NCBI RefSeq assembly: GCF_020360975.1
Contig: NW_025408667.1
Span: forward strand, 1,798,001 to 1,862,000
Length of the DNA stretch: 64,000 nt
Direction of reading: 5' to 3'
Origin: Hirsutella rhossiliensis
Taxonomy: Eukaryota; Ascomycota; Sordariomycetes; Hypocreales; Ophiocordycipitaceae
The notes below the pieces were generated by a model. That model ran no database searches and was not told where the DNA came from. It worked only from the letters and a program-made list of their open reading frames with translations. Below are positions 1 through 12,319 of the stretch, one piece after another. Both the position numbers and the translations under genes were made by a program. Numbering within the stretch: the stretch's first letter is position 1; every line of letters begins with the position of its first letter.

Positions 1-137
1 TGCTGCTGCACTCAGCTGGGTGCTTGTGACGTGGAGCTCCTTTCTTGTTGTTGACCAAGGCTGGCTGTCGTTGCTGGCTGCTGTTGTGTATGCGTACAAA
101 GCTTCTGATAAGCTTGAAACTGATTCTGCGGTTGCTG

Positions 138-476
138 CTAGAACAGGGCTTCCTCCGGGGTGAAAGTCCCGTCAGCTATTGCGATAACATCGTCTGAGAG
201 GTGGAAGGTGCTATTGATAGCAAGATCATACGATGTATGGCTCTGGGGAGCGCTTTCAATCGTCATTGCAGAAGTTGTTGGGGCCAAGGCCGCTGTGGCT
301 ATTGTCAAAGCTGTCAGAGCTGATTTCCATGAGGCTGCAGCGAAGTAGCCCGATTCCTCGCATTCTTTGATCTGCCCTAGGCGCTGTTTGCGGTTCACGA
401 TGATATCTTGGTTCGTAGTGTTCGTGAACATGACCGCTGGGACAGTGTTTCGGTCAACGAGAGCATGAGCGGCCAA
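138..476 (-). pseudogene. Linker between protease and reverse transcriptase of the left retrotransposon
   Basis: An open minus-strand frame reads DRNTVPAVMFTNTTNQDIIV, then NRKQRLGQIKECEESGYFAA, then a low-complexity Ala/Thr-rich part. A block with the sense 'flanking residues become the resin-like repeat, xxRLGxIxE' is a recurrent feature just upstream of reverse transcriptase in fungal gypsy elements. Here it supports the continuation of the polyprotein towards the window edge. No catalytic role can be assigned. Confidence 0.45.
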
Positions 477-639
477 GGGATGATTGGAATGAAAAGCGAA
501 GGAACGGCCTTTAGGACTTCCTTCCAGCTAGCTGGGACTAGCATTGTCTTGCCTGCCGGGACCATGGTTTTCTGACGGCCTGAACGCGTCGGACTACCCT
601 TTATGAGGCTTATAGATGTTAAAGGGATACCGAAGTCGT

Positions 640-1010
640 CAAGGAGGCCTATTTGAACGACTTCCTTGTCGTAGTGGATGTTTCAACATACGGCTTGAGG
701 AAGGCATTGCCTAGCAAGGCTCCTGGTTCCACGGTAGTCACCCAAGCGGAACTGGTGAATTTAGCTATGCCGGCGCTGCTACCGTCAGCCCTCTTTCCTT
801 CTGCATAGAAGGAGAACGTGGCCCAGTCTGTGCAGCGGACACTGCCGCTGATGCCTGCAATTGGCGTTGGAGGCTTCTTCTCAATGGTGTGCTCGAAGCT
901 CTTGAGAAGCTTTCTGTCAATCAGGGGGTTGCCACACCGGAATCCGCACAGACCTCGGTCTCTGGTCCTGTGGGAGCTGCCTTGATCTTGATGCGAAGAT
1001 ATGAGTAGCC
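640..1010 (-). pseudogene. Retropepsin-like aspartic protease remnant
   Basis: Two overlapping minus-strand frames together give a retropepsin-like domain. The start reads CADSGV, resembling the D-[ST]-G active-site motif, followed by PLIDRKLLKSFEH and, about 85 residues on, a hydrophobic segment with GALLGNAFLKPY. These match the layout of the protease in fungal Ty3/gypsy polyproteins, where it follows the zinc finger and precedes reverse transcriptase. A frameshift near the active site breaks it. Confidence is limited by the short conserved region. Confidence 0.5.
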
Positions 1011-1164
1011 GAAAGGGGCATCGTGCGATGGCGGCTCGAGCGGTTGTGGCTCGAGGGGTTTCTGCGGTAGCGCTCGCGATTGTTTCCAAAGATACTGGGC
1101 TTTCTGGGAGGAATTGGATTGTGCTGCTCTACGGCTTTATATGCCTCTCCATTTGAGTGGGCCT

Positions 1165-1830
1165 TGGCTGTGACACGCAGCCAGGAAGGTGCCTGAAGAG
1201 TGCATTGCGTGAGGGAAATTGGGCGTAGCATTTCCACATAACGAAGGTCTTGCTGGGGTCGCCTCCTGCTGGAGCTGTTGAGCAGACACACAGCAGCGTG
1301 CTTGTGTGTGCTCAAATAACACACTGCGGGAGGAACTTGCGGTTACACTTTCGGCATTGGTGGTTTCCTTGTTGGCCAAGATTCTCAGGAGTTGAGGTCA
1401 TACAGACGTAGTATTCCTCGATAGAAGCGTCTGATCCTACATCACTGGCTTCATCGTCGTCGGAAATGGCGGTTTTCTTGTTGTCTGAAGCATCTTGCTT
1501 GTTTTCGTCCTCGCTGGCAAGGTAATTTTTCTCAAAGCGGACCTTTTTCTCATAGCCGCCGCTTCGCTCATTGCGCTGAGGATCTTTGGGGCGGTTCTCT
1601 CGCCTTTCCTTGGCCCGTGAGTCGCTGCTGGGGTTGCTGCGGTCTCTGCGGTCAAGGCCTCGATCGCGTTGGTAGTGATCTCGCTGATAGCTGCGGTCGC
1701 GGTCGCGGCTATCGTTCCTAAAGCTGCGATCACGATCACTACTACGATCACGACTTTGGTAGTTGCGGTCACGGTCACGGCCTTGGGGCGTTCATCGTAT
1801 CTGCCGCGAAATTCCAATGCCGCGGAGATC
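1165..1830 (-). pseudogene. Gag tail: RD-rich segment plus degenerate zinc fingers
   Basis: One minus-strand frame from about 1800 to 1500 reads as dense Arg-Asp dipeptides (for example RDRDRNYQSRDRSSDRDRS), then an acidic stretch, then CMTSTPEN with CRKCNRKF around 1345-1400. After further frame changes a second Cys/His block lies at about 1170-1250 (WKCYAQFPSRNALFRHL followed by PGC), resembling the finger found between gag and protease in fungal gypsy elements. Such basic and zinc-binding segments bind the RNA genome. At least two frameshifts separate these blocks. Confidence 0.55.
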
Positions 1831-3257
1831 AGGGTCGGCGTTCCTCGATTTCTCGTACCCACTTGTCAATTGGCGTGCGTTTAGTGGGCACAGAGAGGTG
1901 AGTAGCGATTTGGACCGCAATCAAGGGGTGGATGCTTTGGATGATTTGGTAGTCCTTTTCGATGTTGATTTGCCTTGCTAGGAGACTTTCCGTTGAATCC
2001 ATTGAGGCAAGGAGACTTCACCAGCATTCCACATTGACACGGTATACGGAATGCCGTGTAATTCCTTGAGACCTCTGCTGCTGGGCGTTGGAATCGCTTG
2101 ATGAGCATTTTACAGAAACGCTCTACTGATGACTTCATAAGGCGATCCTTCTGCTCGATGGAAAGTTCATTCATGAACCACTGTAGAGCTCCGCCGGCAA
2201 GGAAAGACATATAGTGCTGCGACAAGGCGTAGGAGTCGAGATCCTTGTACATTCGCAGGCGCTCGCAGAAGAGGTATACATCCGTGTACACATTGCTGCC
2301 GCTTGAGAGGGACACAAGGCCTTGTTTATGAGGATCCTTGTGATTGGGGTTGAAAACACCCATGTTGTCACGTTTGAGCCTCTTGGCAACAGCTTCCACA
2401 TCACTAGAGGTTTGAAAGGTCTGTGTGGTAGGAGGCGCTCCGGCGGCTGTGAGCGTATCCAATGCCAATGCTGCTTCCAGAGCTGCTGCTGCTGGAAGAA
2501 GAAGATTCGAGTCGCTTGAATCATCTAGTCGTAGGTATCTGCGATGCTTGTGGTGACTGCGGCGGTCGCGGCGGCTGTGGTGGCTATGCCGGCTTCCTTT
2601 CTGCTTCCTCACGCCTGAAGGTGATTGTGACTGAGTTGGCGCCTTTGGGGGTTCCGTTGACTGCAACATAGCTTGAGAATTTATACCTCGCTGTTCCGTG
2701 GGAAGTTGTTGGTCGGCATCCGGAAGATATACCAAATTGGATGTCATTGACCTCGAATCAACTTCCTTGGGCGTGATCTTCGAGATCAATTTCATCATGT
2801 TGTCCTCTGTGGGTTCCGGCACAATATAGGCTTTTTCCACCACTGCTCTCCATGCAGGCACATGTTCGAGGTCCGAGATGCCGGCTTGTGGTACAGCCAA
2901 TACTTCGCGTAGGCTGATTTGATGAGCACAGACGTGGAAAAGGAGATCTTCCAAGGCTTCACATGCTTCCTTGTCACGGACTGTGAAGGTATCGAGAGCT
3001 TCCTTAGATTTGTCTCGCATCAGCTTGAGGAATCGGATGGACCATTTCCACGCGTTGAGAGCTTCTGGGAGCTGCTGTAATTGGTCTGCCAATTGCGAAT
3101 GATTGTCCTTGGGGTTGAGAGAGACTCTGTTGCGCTTCGGGCGGCGTTGCTGGACTGCGTCCGGTAGCCGGGGTCCATCATCTTCTTCAGCCGGGCGTGG
3201 CGAGCTTCTATCGTCAGCTTGCTTGACCGAGCTTCCTTCGTTGGTCGGTTTGGCCAT
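1830..3257 (-). pseudogene. Gag capsid-like region of the left retrotransposon, frameshifted
   Basis: The first in-frame ATG is at 3257. The N-terminal 60 residues are charged and low-complexity, followed by a helical segment and a second conserved block with the pattern NVYTDVYLFCERLRMY and GGALQWFMNEL, the kind of sequence seen in capsids of fungal Ty3/gypsy gag proteins. Near 2040-2060 the frame shifts: the continuation (SLLARQIN, then IAVQIATHLSVPTKRTPIDKW) is in another frame and ends near 1830. It is a structural protein remnant with no catalytic residues. An alternative is a domesticated gag-like gene, but the neighbouring protease remnant argues against that. Confidence 0.65.
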
Positions 3258-3362
3258 TGTGTGGTCGGTTTGCTTGCCAGCTGACACTTGCGATAGTGAT
3301 ATACGATTACACGGGCTTTCGCAAAACTTCCTATCACCAAAGTCGTCACGAGCGAAAGACAC

Positions 3363-3969
3363 CTTAATGCAACGGTATTGACCCTATAGCGTTATCACGA
3401 GGGTGAAGAAATGTTGGCTGCTAGCTGTCAAGGGTGTCGGTCGCACCACAAGGTTAGCTGGTTAGCAAGCCAAAGGATTGATGAGCTTTGGGATAAGCTC
3501 GTGGGGGTGGTGAGCTTGGGTAAGCTCGTGGGGCGACTTATGTAAGTCACGATGGTTGTTTTTGGTGGTTTTTTTTTGGTGCGAGCCCGAGTCAACGGCT
3601 CACGTGTGGTGCCCAAGCAGACTTGAGCTATGGTGTGAGGCTTACACAATGGCTCACTGGTGCTAATCAAAGCAAAGGGTAGGAATTGCTACCAATCTGA
3701 TGCATTTTGCATATGGATGAGATGAAGTGGGATCGTTGTTTCTCCAACTAAGCTATGACTGCCTCATCCTTATGTAGGAGGCAGCCAGGTCGGACTATCT
3801 AGGCGATCCGGCCGGTTTACAAGGCAGCCACATACCGATGCCTGTTCACACGGCTGCCTGTTCACACGGCTGCCTGTTCACATGGCTGTGCGTGCGGCAG
3901 CCGGTGTCCTTGATGCTTGGTGCCGTGCCCAACGCTCCAGTGTGCGTAGGGACACGCAAAAACGCATCA
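3363..3969. other. Non-coding stretch between the left retrotransposon and the AT-rich island, possible LTR
   Basis: No gene is supported here. Short direct repeats such as two copies of 'aagctcgtgggg' (3496 and 3523 areas) and CpA-rich sequence suggest the 5' LTR or leader of the left element in minus orientation. The second LTR copy is outside the window, so the limits cannot be confirmed. Composition changes abruptly to the CpA-free island at about 3970. Confidence 0.35.
3840..3887. repeat. Three tandem 16-bp repeats
   Basis: Unit GCCTGTTCACACGGCT occurs at 3840-3855 and 3856-3871 exactly, and at 3872-3887 with one C-to-T change. It lies about 85 bp outside the left edge of the RIP island and still holds its CpA dinucleotides. 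Confidence 0.95.
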
Positions 3970-3975
3970 AGAGAT

Positions 3976-5174
3976 ATCGAGAATAGAGAATAGAGCCCTA
4001 AGTATAGTAGCTAGCGTAGGTCTCGTTATACTACTATAGCTATACCGTACTTAAGCGAAGTAAAGAGTAGTTAGAAAAGATAACTAAGTTAGTATACGAG
4101 GGGAAATAATAGGAATATTAATAGTATATAGCGGATACTTAGGTAAAGACCGGACTTTTATAGGTAACGTAAAAGTAGTACGGATAAAAGGGCTAAAGAT
4201 TTCTTAATAAGGTAACTACTAAATATAGTAGGCTAAGACTACTATTTCTAGAAGCGGATAAGCTATCTTAACTTTTACTAAATATATATAGTATAGTAAA
4301 AGTAATATATATTATAGATATAGTTAAGACGCTTATATAAAAAGGGAGATAATTATAAGAGCGTTACTAAGAAGTATAAGCTAATAAAGTACTTAGGTAT
4401 ATAGTACTAATATATTAATAAGGTACTAGTAGGGAATTATAAATACCTTACTTATAAGTTATAAATAACTTATTCTATTAAATTAAAAAGGAAAAATCCC
4501 TTTTTTAATAAGCTTTAGTCTTATAATAAAAGAATATAATATATAGAGTATAGTACTTTTAGCTATCTTTATTACTTAACTAATCATACTATAATATATA
4601 TTCCCTTATATATTAATACTATATAATTAAGTATATATACTCTTTACGCTTATATAGTAAACTCTTTAATATATATATTATAAAGTAAAGCTATTAATAT
4701 ATAGGTAGGCTACTTATATTATATATATATATAAAGCCTAAGACTTAAATATATATTATCTTATTAAATTAAGCCCTACTTACTTTACCTACTTTAATAA
4801 GCTTACTAGCGGCGGTCTAGCTAAGCTATAAAGTATATATCTTTATATAAGTTCGTCTATATATAAATTACGCTATACCTCTTCTTTCTCTTAAACGTTT
4901 ACCTTTATTTTATCTTATTACTTTACTATATACTCTTATTTAGCTAGCTTAAATAACTTATACTTTATATTTTATAAGAGCTCTTTTTATAAGGTTTTTT
5001 ATAAGACTTATTATAAGGGTATTATAATAATAATTTCCTCTTATATAAGATTAATTAGCTAGTATTATAACCTAGTAGTATTATTAATAGCCTTATTAAT
5101 AAGCTTACTAGTAAGCTTATTATTAAAAATAGTATATATATAGCTTATTAATATACTTATAGTATAGCTATACT
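3976..5174. other. Unclassified RIP-mutated sequence left of the copia element
   Basis: Extremely AT-rich, without recognisable LTRs or a readable transposon domain even after allowing for CpA-to-TpA change. It does not resemble the stretch that precedes the homologous part of gamma (about 21700-21790), so it is not simply the missing upstream half of element alpha. Confidence 0.5.
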
Positions 5175-5656
5175 TATCGCGAAGCGTAGCTTAATTTTAT
5201 AGTTCTTAGAGATATCTCTTAGTATAAGGGACCTAGGAAGCTAAAAAATAGGTTTTAAGGAAGGAGCTAAAAGGAGATATAGAGAGGAGGGTAGGGGAAA
5301 GAGGGGAAGTAAAAGTAGTAAAAGCTTCCTATAGAGGTAGCGAGAGATAAAACGGATATACTAGTAACGGCTAAAAAGGAAGGGAAAAACTAGTAAAAAG
5401 CTTAGTAGTTAAAAGGATATTAGTAGCTTCTTTAAGTAGTATCTTCTTTATTAATTAAGATACTAGATAGGTATAAAGAAGGGCGTTAGATAGAGGAAAG
5501 AAGGATAATTAAGGCAATATAATAATTACTCCCCTACTATAATTACTGCCCCTATAAGAATTAAATATCTCTGCCCTACCTATCCGACCCCTTACTTTTA
5601 ATTTTACCTTTATATATTTTTATATACTTCTTATATCTCTCTTCGCGAGAGTTATA
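5175..5656 (+). repeat. 5' LTR of the copia element
   Basis: Begins TATCGCGAAGCG (from TG after RIP) and ends near CGAGAGTTATA. Aligns along its length with 10997-11478; many of the differences are C/T and G/A, several as CG-to-TA pairs. Confidence 0.85.
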
Positions 5657-5789
5657 AGCTAGGGAGGAATAGAATTCCTATACCTTCCGGCTACTATAAA
5701 AGGCACCTTTCTTATATCCCTTATAGCTTCCTTTTACCCCTCTTACTAGAAAAGCCGATTTTTAACTAACTTTTCTACCCTCTTTTATA

Positions 5790-8700
5790 ATAATATCGAA
5801 AAACGACTCTACTACCCCTATAGTCTATAAGACGATTCTTATAAAGCCTTAAGATTAGGATAAGTAGGTAAAGGAGCTATAGGCTCGTATAGAAAGAACT
5901 ATCTATAATTTAGTATTCTTTAATAAGTAGGACCCTCTTAAGCCCCTTCTTTGTCCTAAGGTAATAAATTTATAAAAGGAGCTTCCCTCTTCTCTAAGCT
6001 AACCTCTATATAGTTAAGAGCTTTTTCTACTACCTTAGGTAACTATAAGAGTTACTATAAGGAATACCTTTACGAGATAAAGCTACTAACTACTATATAT
6101 ATAGCGATAACGGAATCCGTTAGTAATATAAAGCTAATCTCTCTTTAAGAGGAAGAGACCCCTAGGTAGTAGTTTTTAAAGCTCGAGACCTTAATAGCTC
6201 CCTTAAGGGGCTATATAACTAACTATATTAAGAAGACTTATACGGCGTACCTAAGAGCCTTTTCTACTAGGAACCTACTAGCTTTTTTATAGCTAGCTAA
6301 GTAGGAAGAAATCCTCGAGGAAGCTAACTAATACTTCTTAATAAAAGCTCTTTCCGGCTAGTAGCTATAGGATATATCTCTACTAATAAAGCCTATTAGT
6401 AACGGTTACTCGACTATCTTTTAAGAAGCTAGCTAGGAACTAAATAAAGAAGCTACTAGAGTATAATAGTAAGTAGTCTTATTCCTTCGTAGCTAGCACT
6501 CGACCTAGATAGCTCGACCTACTGCCCCTATAGCTGCTATAGCCCTTATTACTACGGCCCCCGCTACTGCTGCTACGGCTGCTGCCCCTCTGGCTCCTCC
6601 TCCCTTAAGAGTATTAATACTGTCTTTAACGGCTGCCTTAGTCTTAGCCCCGGCTCCGTCTTTAGCTCTAGGCCCGGCCCCGGTCCTATTAGTCCGTCCG
6701 GCCTAACTAGTCCCTTAATAGACCTTTTAGTCCGTTAGTTAAAAAATTAAGGAACTAGTCGAAATCGAACCTCTTTATTAAAATTAGTAATAAGGGGTAA
6801 AAAGGGGGGGTTTTTAAGTAGACCTTCTAGACTAAGACGAGGATTCCTTAAAGAAACGAAAGACTAAATAAAATAGCTGCCTAGCCTATAAATCCCTAGG
6901 CTATCGGTTATTATAATACTAGTAGGTCTTTAAGGAAAACCGACCTAAAGGATTTAACCTTTTAAAGAGGCTATAAGAAATAGTATAATAGTCTCTTAAG
7001 GAGGACCCCTTATTATAGAAGAAGATAGACGAGATTTAAGTTACTAAGAAATAGTAACTAACGCCGCTACTATAAATTCGAGGAAAAATTATTAGTATAG
7101 CGAATCTAGCCTTTATCTTCCTTATAGATTAGTAAGACCGCCCGTTAGGACCCTCTGACTATCCCCTACGAAAATTAGCTATCTTTAACTTTAGCGCTTC
7201 CCTTAATATTTATAATATACTCTTACGATTCTAGTCCTTTAAGAAGGTATAGAGGGAATACCTTATTACCGGGGAATTACCTATATAGATAGAGGGATAT
7301 AGAAGAGTGAATTTCACGATAAAATTACCTAGTAGGTCTATACGAATTCTTCGACGAAAAAGGGTAGCTTTTTGCCCTTAATTTTTAACGAGCTTAATTT
7401 CCTTCCGCTTTCTTTAAGAAGAAGGAATCTTCTAAGATACGACGTCTAAGCCTACGAGGCTAGTCTAAAAGAATTAGACTATTAGGCTTATTAAGGAGAA
7501 ATTCGGTTAATTTATTCTTAAATTCCGACCTATCCTTAGGAAGGAATTACTTAAGAAGTTAGCTTTCCTTACTAAGAGGAATAGGTCTATTATAAAGGAC
7601 CCTCTTTTAGTAGCCTAAGGAGACGGCCTTCTTTAATATATATAACTTAGTTACCTAGGCCCCCTAGCTTTATATAAGCTAGGCTAATAATAAGGCGTAT
7701 AAATAAGGGGCCTAAAGACCGTTAAATATAAATACTATAGCTAAGGAAAGACTAAGAGACGAATTTCTAGATAAACCCCTTTATAGCTAGACTAGCTATA
7801 TAAGGAAATTTAGGTCGACTAAACTAATATCTCTAGGGATTAAGAAAGCTTTATTAAGGTAATGTTTTTTATAGATGCTTTTTTAGGGATAGTTTTCCCT
7901 TATTTCTTATAGACCTACCTAAGTAAGTATAACTAGTTTACCCTCTAAGACTTCGTTAACTAGATAAAATCCTACTTTAGCTATAAGGTAAAGAAGATAT
8001 AGTTTAATAAAGAGCTATTTATAAAGGATATCTTAAATTAGCTTCGAAAAAAGGGTATTTTACCCCTCCTATTAGCACTAAAAACCTAGGTTTAAAACGG
8101 AGGGGTAGAAAGATTAGGGGGTGCTATAATAGAAAGGTCCTATATAATAAGACTTACTATAAGGCTTTCCTACGACCTTTAAAGGGAAGTTATTAAGACC
8201 GCCTATTACCTATAGAACCGGACCCTTAGAGGGACTACCTAAGGAATAGACTAGAAATCCCCCCTTAAGCTCTTTATAAAAAAGAGGGCCTTACTAGCCT
8301 ACCTTTATACCTATAGCTATAAGGCATACGCTATAACTACCGATATATAGCTAAAAAGGAAGAAGAAAAGAAAGCTTAATCCTAGAGCCTTTATTAGTTA
8401 CCTCGTTAGCTATAATTCTATAAATATCTTCTAGATCTAGATTCTTCTTTTATAAAAGGTTATTTCGACTAAGGATAAAACTTTCGACGAATCTAGCTTC
8501 TTTAATAAAAAGAGGGATTAATAGCCCCTCTTACTCTTATAACGTTAGCTAATTTAAAAGATTTAAATCCTCCCTTCCTAATAGTCTTAAGAAGAGGTCT
8601 TAGATAAGGAAATAAAAAAAGAAACTAACGTTAAAGTAGTTAAGGATAACGCCGACTTTAAAGAGGAAGCTACTAAATTAGATAATCTAAATAAAGAACG

Positions 8701-10980
8701 AGACTATAGGAAAGCGGTAGAGCTAGAATACGCCTACCTCCCTACGCCTCCTCCTATATAAGAAGAAGATCTAAAAGTGGCTTTTTTAGTTAGTCTTCCT
8801 ATCTCGACCCCTAAGGGGGTAAGAAAGGCACTTCTCTTAAAGGATTACCTAGCTGCCTTTTTATCCTTACTTTAAGAAGTAAAGGAAGGTATAGGGCCTA
8901 ATATAGTTACTAAAGAAGACTAACCTCTCCCTTATTTCGATCGTTTTTCCGACTTCTATCTAACGCCTATAAAAGACGGTTCCTACGAAGTATTTATAGT
9001 AGGCCGGCTTTTTAAACCTTTATTAGTAAGGAAAGTATATAAAAGAGACCTTCTAGACCTACTAGTAAACTAAAAGCAGCTAGAAAGACACCCCTTTAGA
9101 GACTAGTTTTTCTAGGCCTAGAAAGGCTATCTAGCCTTATATAAGGAGATAGGGTCTTTTAAAGAAGTCCTTAAGGAAAAGGTAAGAGGAAAATAGGTCC
9201 TTAGCTATAAGTAGGTCTTTATCTATAAAACTAATAAATATAGCTTCCTTTAAAAGTATAATGCCTAGCTAGTTATTTATAGGAATTAATAGGAAAAGGG
9301 GGATCTACCTACTAAGGCGACTACCTTAGTAGGAATGTCTTATCGGACCCTTATAGCTATAGTAGTAGAATTCGACCTTAAACTTAATTAAATAGATATA
9401 GTTAACGCCTTTATTAACTACCTATTTAAGGAAGAAGAAGTTATTTATATATACCTTTTACTAGGCTTTTAATAGCTAGGAAAGGTTCTATAGCTTAGGA
9501 AAGCTCTATATAGACTATAAAGATTACCCCTTCTTTAGCAATAGCATTTAATAGGTTCCCTCGAAGCCCTAGGCTTTAAGAAAGTCCCTTAAGAACCGTA
9601 TATAATATAGAAGGGTAAAATTACGATCTTCTTCTACGTCGATAATATTATCTAGGCCTACTTAAAAGAGGAAGAAGTAAATACTAGGGAGGCTATATAA
9701 GGCCTATAATAAAGGTATAAGATAACTAGGCTAAGGGAGCTAAAGTAGTTCCTAGGGATACGAATCCTTTAAAATAGGTCCTAACGAACTATCTAGCTTA
9801 CCTAGGACGCCTATATCGATAAGGTCGCTTATAAATTCCTCCTTAATTCCCTTAATAAAAGGCTTCCTTCTACGCTTATATTAAACGAAGGGCTTTTACC
9901 TAATCCGTCCTTTTAAGTAAGGGAGTAAGAGAAATACTAATACTAATAGAAGGTAAGCTCCTTGCTTTTTTTAGCTATTTCTACTAGACCGGATATCTCT
10001 TTTATAGTCTCCTAGCTAGCTAGGTATAACTAAAATCCTAGCCTTAGGCACTAAGAAGTAATAGACTAAGCTATCCTTTATTTCTATTTAACGAGATTAT
10101 ATAGTCTATACTTAGGAGGGTAAGGAATAAAGAAATTAGCTATTAAAATCTTCTTTTATTTAAGCGATTTATCCTTTATAGATAATTCCTTAGATAGAAA
10201 GAGCTTATAAGGGTATATTATATCCCTTTTTAGAGGAACTATTACTTAGAGAGCTTTAAAGTAAGCTACCGTTACGACTTTAAGTATAGAGGTAGAGCTA
10301 CTAGCTCTTTTAGAAGCGTTAAAAAACGCGATTTTCCTTAGCTAGCTACTAATATCTCTACGACTATAAATTCCGACCCTATTAGCTATAGAATATAATA
10401 ATATATAAACTATATAGATTCTTATAAAGGAAAATAGTAAGCTATTAACCCGGCTATATTATATCGATATTTACTAGTATTAGTTACGCTAAGAGGTCTA
10501 AAGGGGACTTATTTCTATCCGTTAGGTTTTAACGGTATCGATAAAAGTAAACGGTCTAATAAAGCCCCTATTAAAGTAGAAGCTAATTATCTTTTTATAG
10601 TAAATTAGGCTAGAAGACGTCCGTAAGAAGCTATCCTTAGAATCCCGCCTTAAGAGTCTATAAGAAGAGCTAATAGCACGTAGGAGGAAGGAGACGTCTA
10701 TAGCTAAAGAAAGGAACTAGGACTTATCTTAAAGGAGGGCCCTTAGCTTAATTAAGACTTATTCTTCTTAAAGGCCCCTATTTTAAGGACTTATCCTTAG
10801 AAAAGAACCCCTTTCTTATAGGACTTAATTTCCTCCTTAGGCCCCTTTTCCTAAAGTAGGTCTAAAAGAGCTTAGGACTAAAACCCGGATTTCTTAAGTA
10901 AGGGATAAGTATAGACTAAGACCTCCTTTATACGCTTACCGGCCTAATTATTTAGCTTTACCCTTTCTATAAGGGCAGGC
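5790..10980 (+). pseudogene. Copia Gag-Pol polyprotein remnant
   Basis: Read through RIP-type stops, the plus strand shows gag-like sequence (about 5800-6480), an Ala/Pro-rich stretch (6480-6720), an integrase-like part (about 7000-8000), then reverse transcriptase. The latter has DxVNAFINxLFKEEEVI at about 9395-9445, a KALY-LR block at 9496-9520, and the catalytic motif FFYVDNI (from YVDD) at 9629-9649. RNase H-like sequence follows at about 9960-10600. This is the copia-type order and motif set. Dozens of stop codons make it non-functional. Confidence 0.82.
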
Positions 10981-10996
10981 TATAGCTAAGGGGGTA

Positions 10997-11478
10997 TATC
11001 GCGAAGCGTAGCTTAATTTCGTAGTTCTTAGAGATATCCCTTAGTACGAGGGACCTAGGAAGCTAAAAAACCAGATTAAAAGAAGGAGCTAAAAGGAGGT
11101 ATAGAGAGGAGGGTAGGGGTATAAGGGGAAGTAGAAGTAGCGATAGCTTCCTATAGAGGTAGTAAGAGATAAGACGGATATACTAGTAACGGCTAGAAAG
11201 GAGGGGAAAAACTAGTAAAAAGCTCGGTAGTTAAGAAGATATTAGTAGCTTCTTTAAGTAGGATCTTCTTTATTAATTAAGATACTAGACGGGTATAAAA
11301 AAGGGCGTTAGATAAAGGAAAGAAGGATAATTAAGGTAATATAATAATTACTCCCCTACTATAATTACTGCCCTTATAAGAATTAAATATCGCTGCCCTA
11401 CCTATCCGACCCCTTACTTTTAATTTACCTTTATATATTTTATATATACTTCTTATATCTCTCCTCGTAAGAACTATA
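10997..11478 (+). repeat. 3' LTR of the copia element
   Basis: Same length as the 5' LTR, with the same start word. The last few bases (actataagct) also resemble the adjoining alpha sequence, so the exact end could be several bases earlier. Confidence 0.8.
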
Positions 11479-12062
11479 AGCTTATTATAGCTTATATAAT
11501 CCCTTAACTAAAGTTTCCCTTAATTCTTAGGAAACCTTAGTTATTATATATAAAGTTATACTTAGTTCTATATTAAAAGAAGCTATAGTTTAGGCTTATA
11601 TAATAGTAGGTCTACTATAATAATAGTTTTATAAGTATAAGATTAAGTATATAAGCTTTATACTTAGCTTAAGAAGTCCTTAACTTTATCTTTATAAGAA
11701 CTATATAATAGGTAAAGTAGGAGGAAGGCTAAGTAGCGGCTAATATAGCGGTTTATATAGTTAGCTTAGTAGATATTAATAAGGCCCTTTAAATAAAGAA
11801 GATAAAGTCGCCTTTTAAGCTATAGTAGTAAATACTAAAGCGCTTTTATAACCTTTTACTACTATTTACGTCCTAGGAAGTAAATAAGCTTAACCTATAT
11901 AAGCTAAAGGTAAACTATAAGATTATACTTTATATTAATAAGAAGGGGTAAGAACTACTTATACTATTTAGACCGCTATATAATATATTATATATAGAGC
12001 TATTAGTACTAAAGAAAATACTAAAGGACCTCTTAAATAAAGGTTTTATTTAAGTAAGTAGC

Positions 12063-12319
12063 TATAAGGGAATATATATTACGGTACGATTAGTTAGGTA
12101 GTAGAGATAGCTAGAGTTACTATACTATATATATTATATTCTCCTCTTTATAAGACTAAAGCTTATAAGAAGAGGGATTTCTCTTTTTTAGTTAAAGTAA
12201 TAAGTAGTTTATAACTTATAAGCGGGGTAAGTATAATTCCCTACGAATACCTTACTAATATATTAATACTATATACCTAAGTACTTTATTAGCCTATACC
12301 TCTTAATAGCGCTCTTATA
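12063..12319 (-). repeat. Beta LTR (left; 3' LTR in element orientation)
   Basis: Begins TATAAGGG and ends GCTCTTATA (TG...CA after RIP); 257 bp, equal to the right copy. Preceded by TSD GTAGC. Confidence 0.92.

Larger units (their letters stand above)
1..3670 (-). mobile_element. Decayed Ty3/gypsy-type retrotransposon, gag to protease part, truncated by the window edge
   Basis: Reading leftwards on the minus strand there is a capsid-like gag, an Arg/Asp-rich tail, a zinc-finger-like stretch, a retropepsin-like domain and a post-protease linker, which is the gag-pol order of fungal Ty3/gypsy elements. Reverse transcriptase and integrase would lie beyond position 1. The frame changes several times, so it cannot make a full polyprotein. 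Base composition is normal, with plentiful CpA and TpG, so decay here is by indels and not by RIP, unlike the adjoining island. I could not fix an LTR boundary; the non-coding stretch at 3363-3900 is the likely place. Family-level assignment rests on domain order and general resemblance. Confidence 0.75.
5175..11478 (+). mobile_element. Ty1/copia LTR retrotransposon, RIP-inactivated
   Basis: Two direct repeats of 482 bp (5175-5656 and 10997-11478) flank about 5.3 kb of plus-strand coding remnants whose in-frame stops are almost all of the TAA/TAG type expected from mutated CAA, CAG and TGG codons. Reverse transcriptase is near its 3' end after integrase, the copia order. A purine-rich tract (taaggggg) precedes the 3' LTR. 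I could not match a target-site duplication (left flank ATACT, right flank AGCTT), so recombination or deletion at one end is possible. Confidence 0.85.

Noticed and set aside
3840..3887. The three 16-bp repeats as a CRISPR-like array
   Set aside because: No spacers between units; it is a simple tandem repeat in a eukaryotic genome.
5175..11478. A target-site duplication for the copia element
   Set aside because: Left ATACT and right AGCTT do not match, even allowing for C/T change; the true ends or an end deletion remain open.
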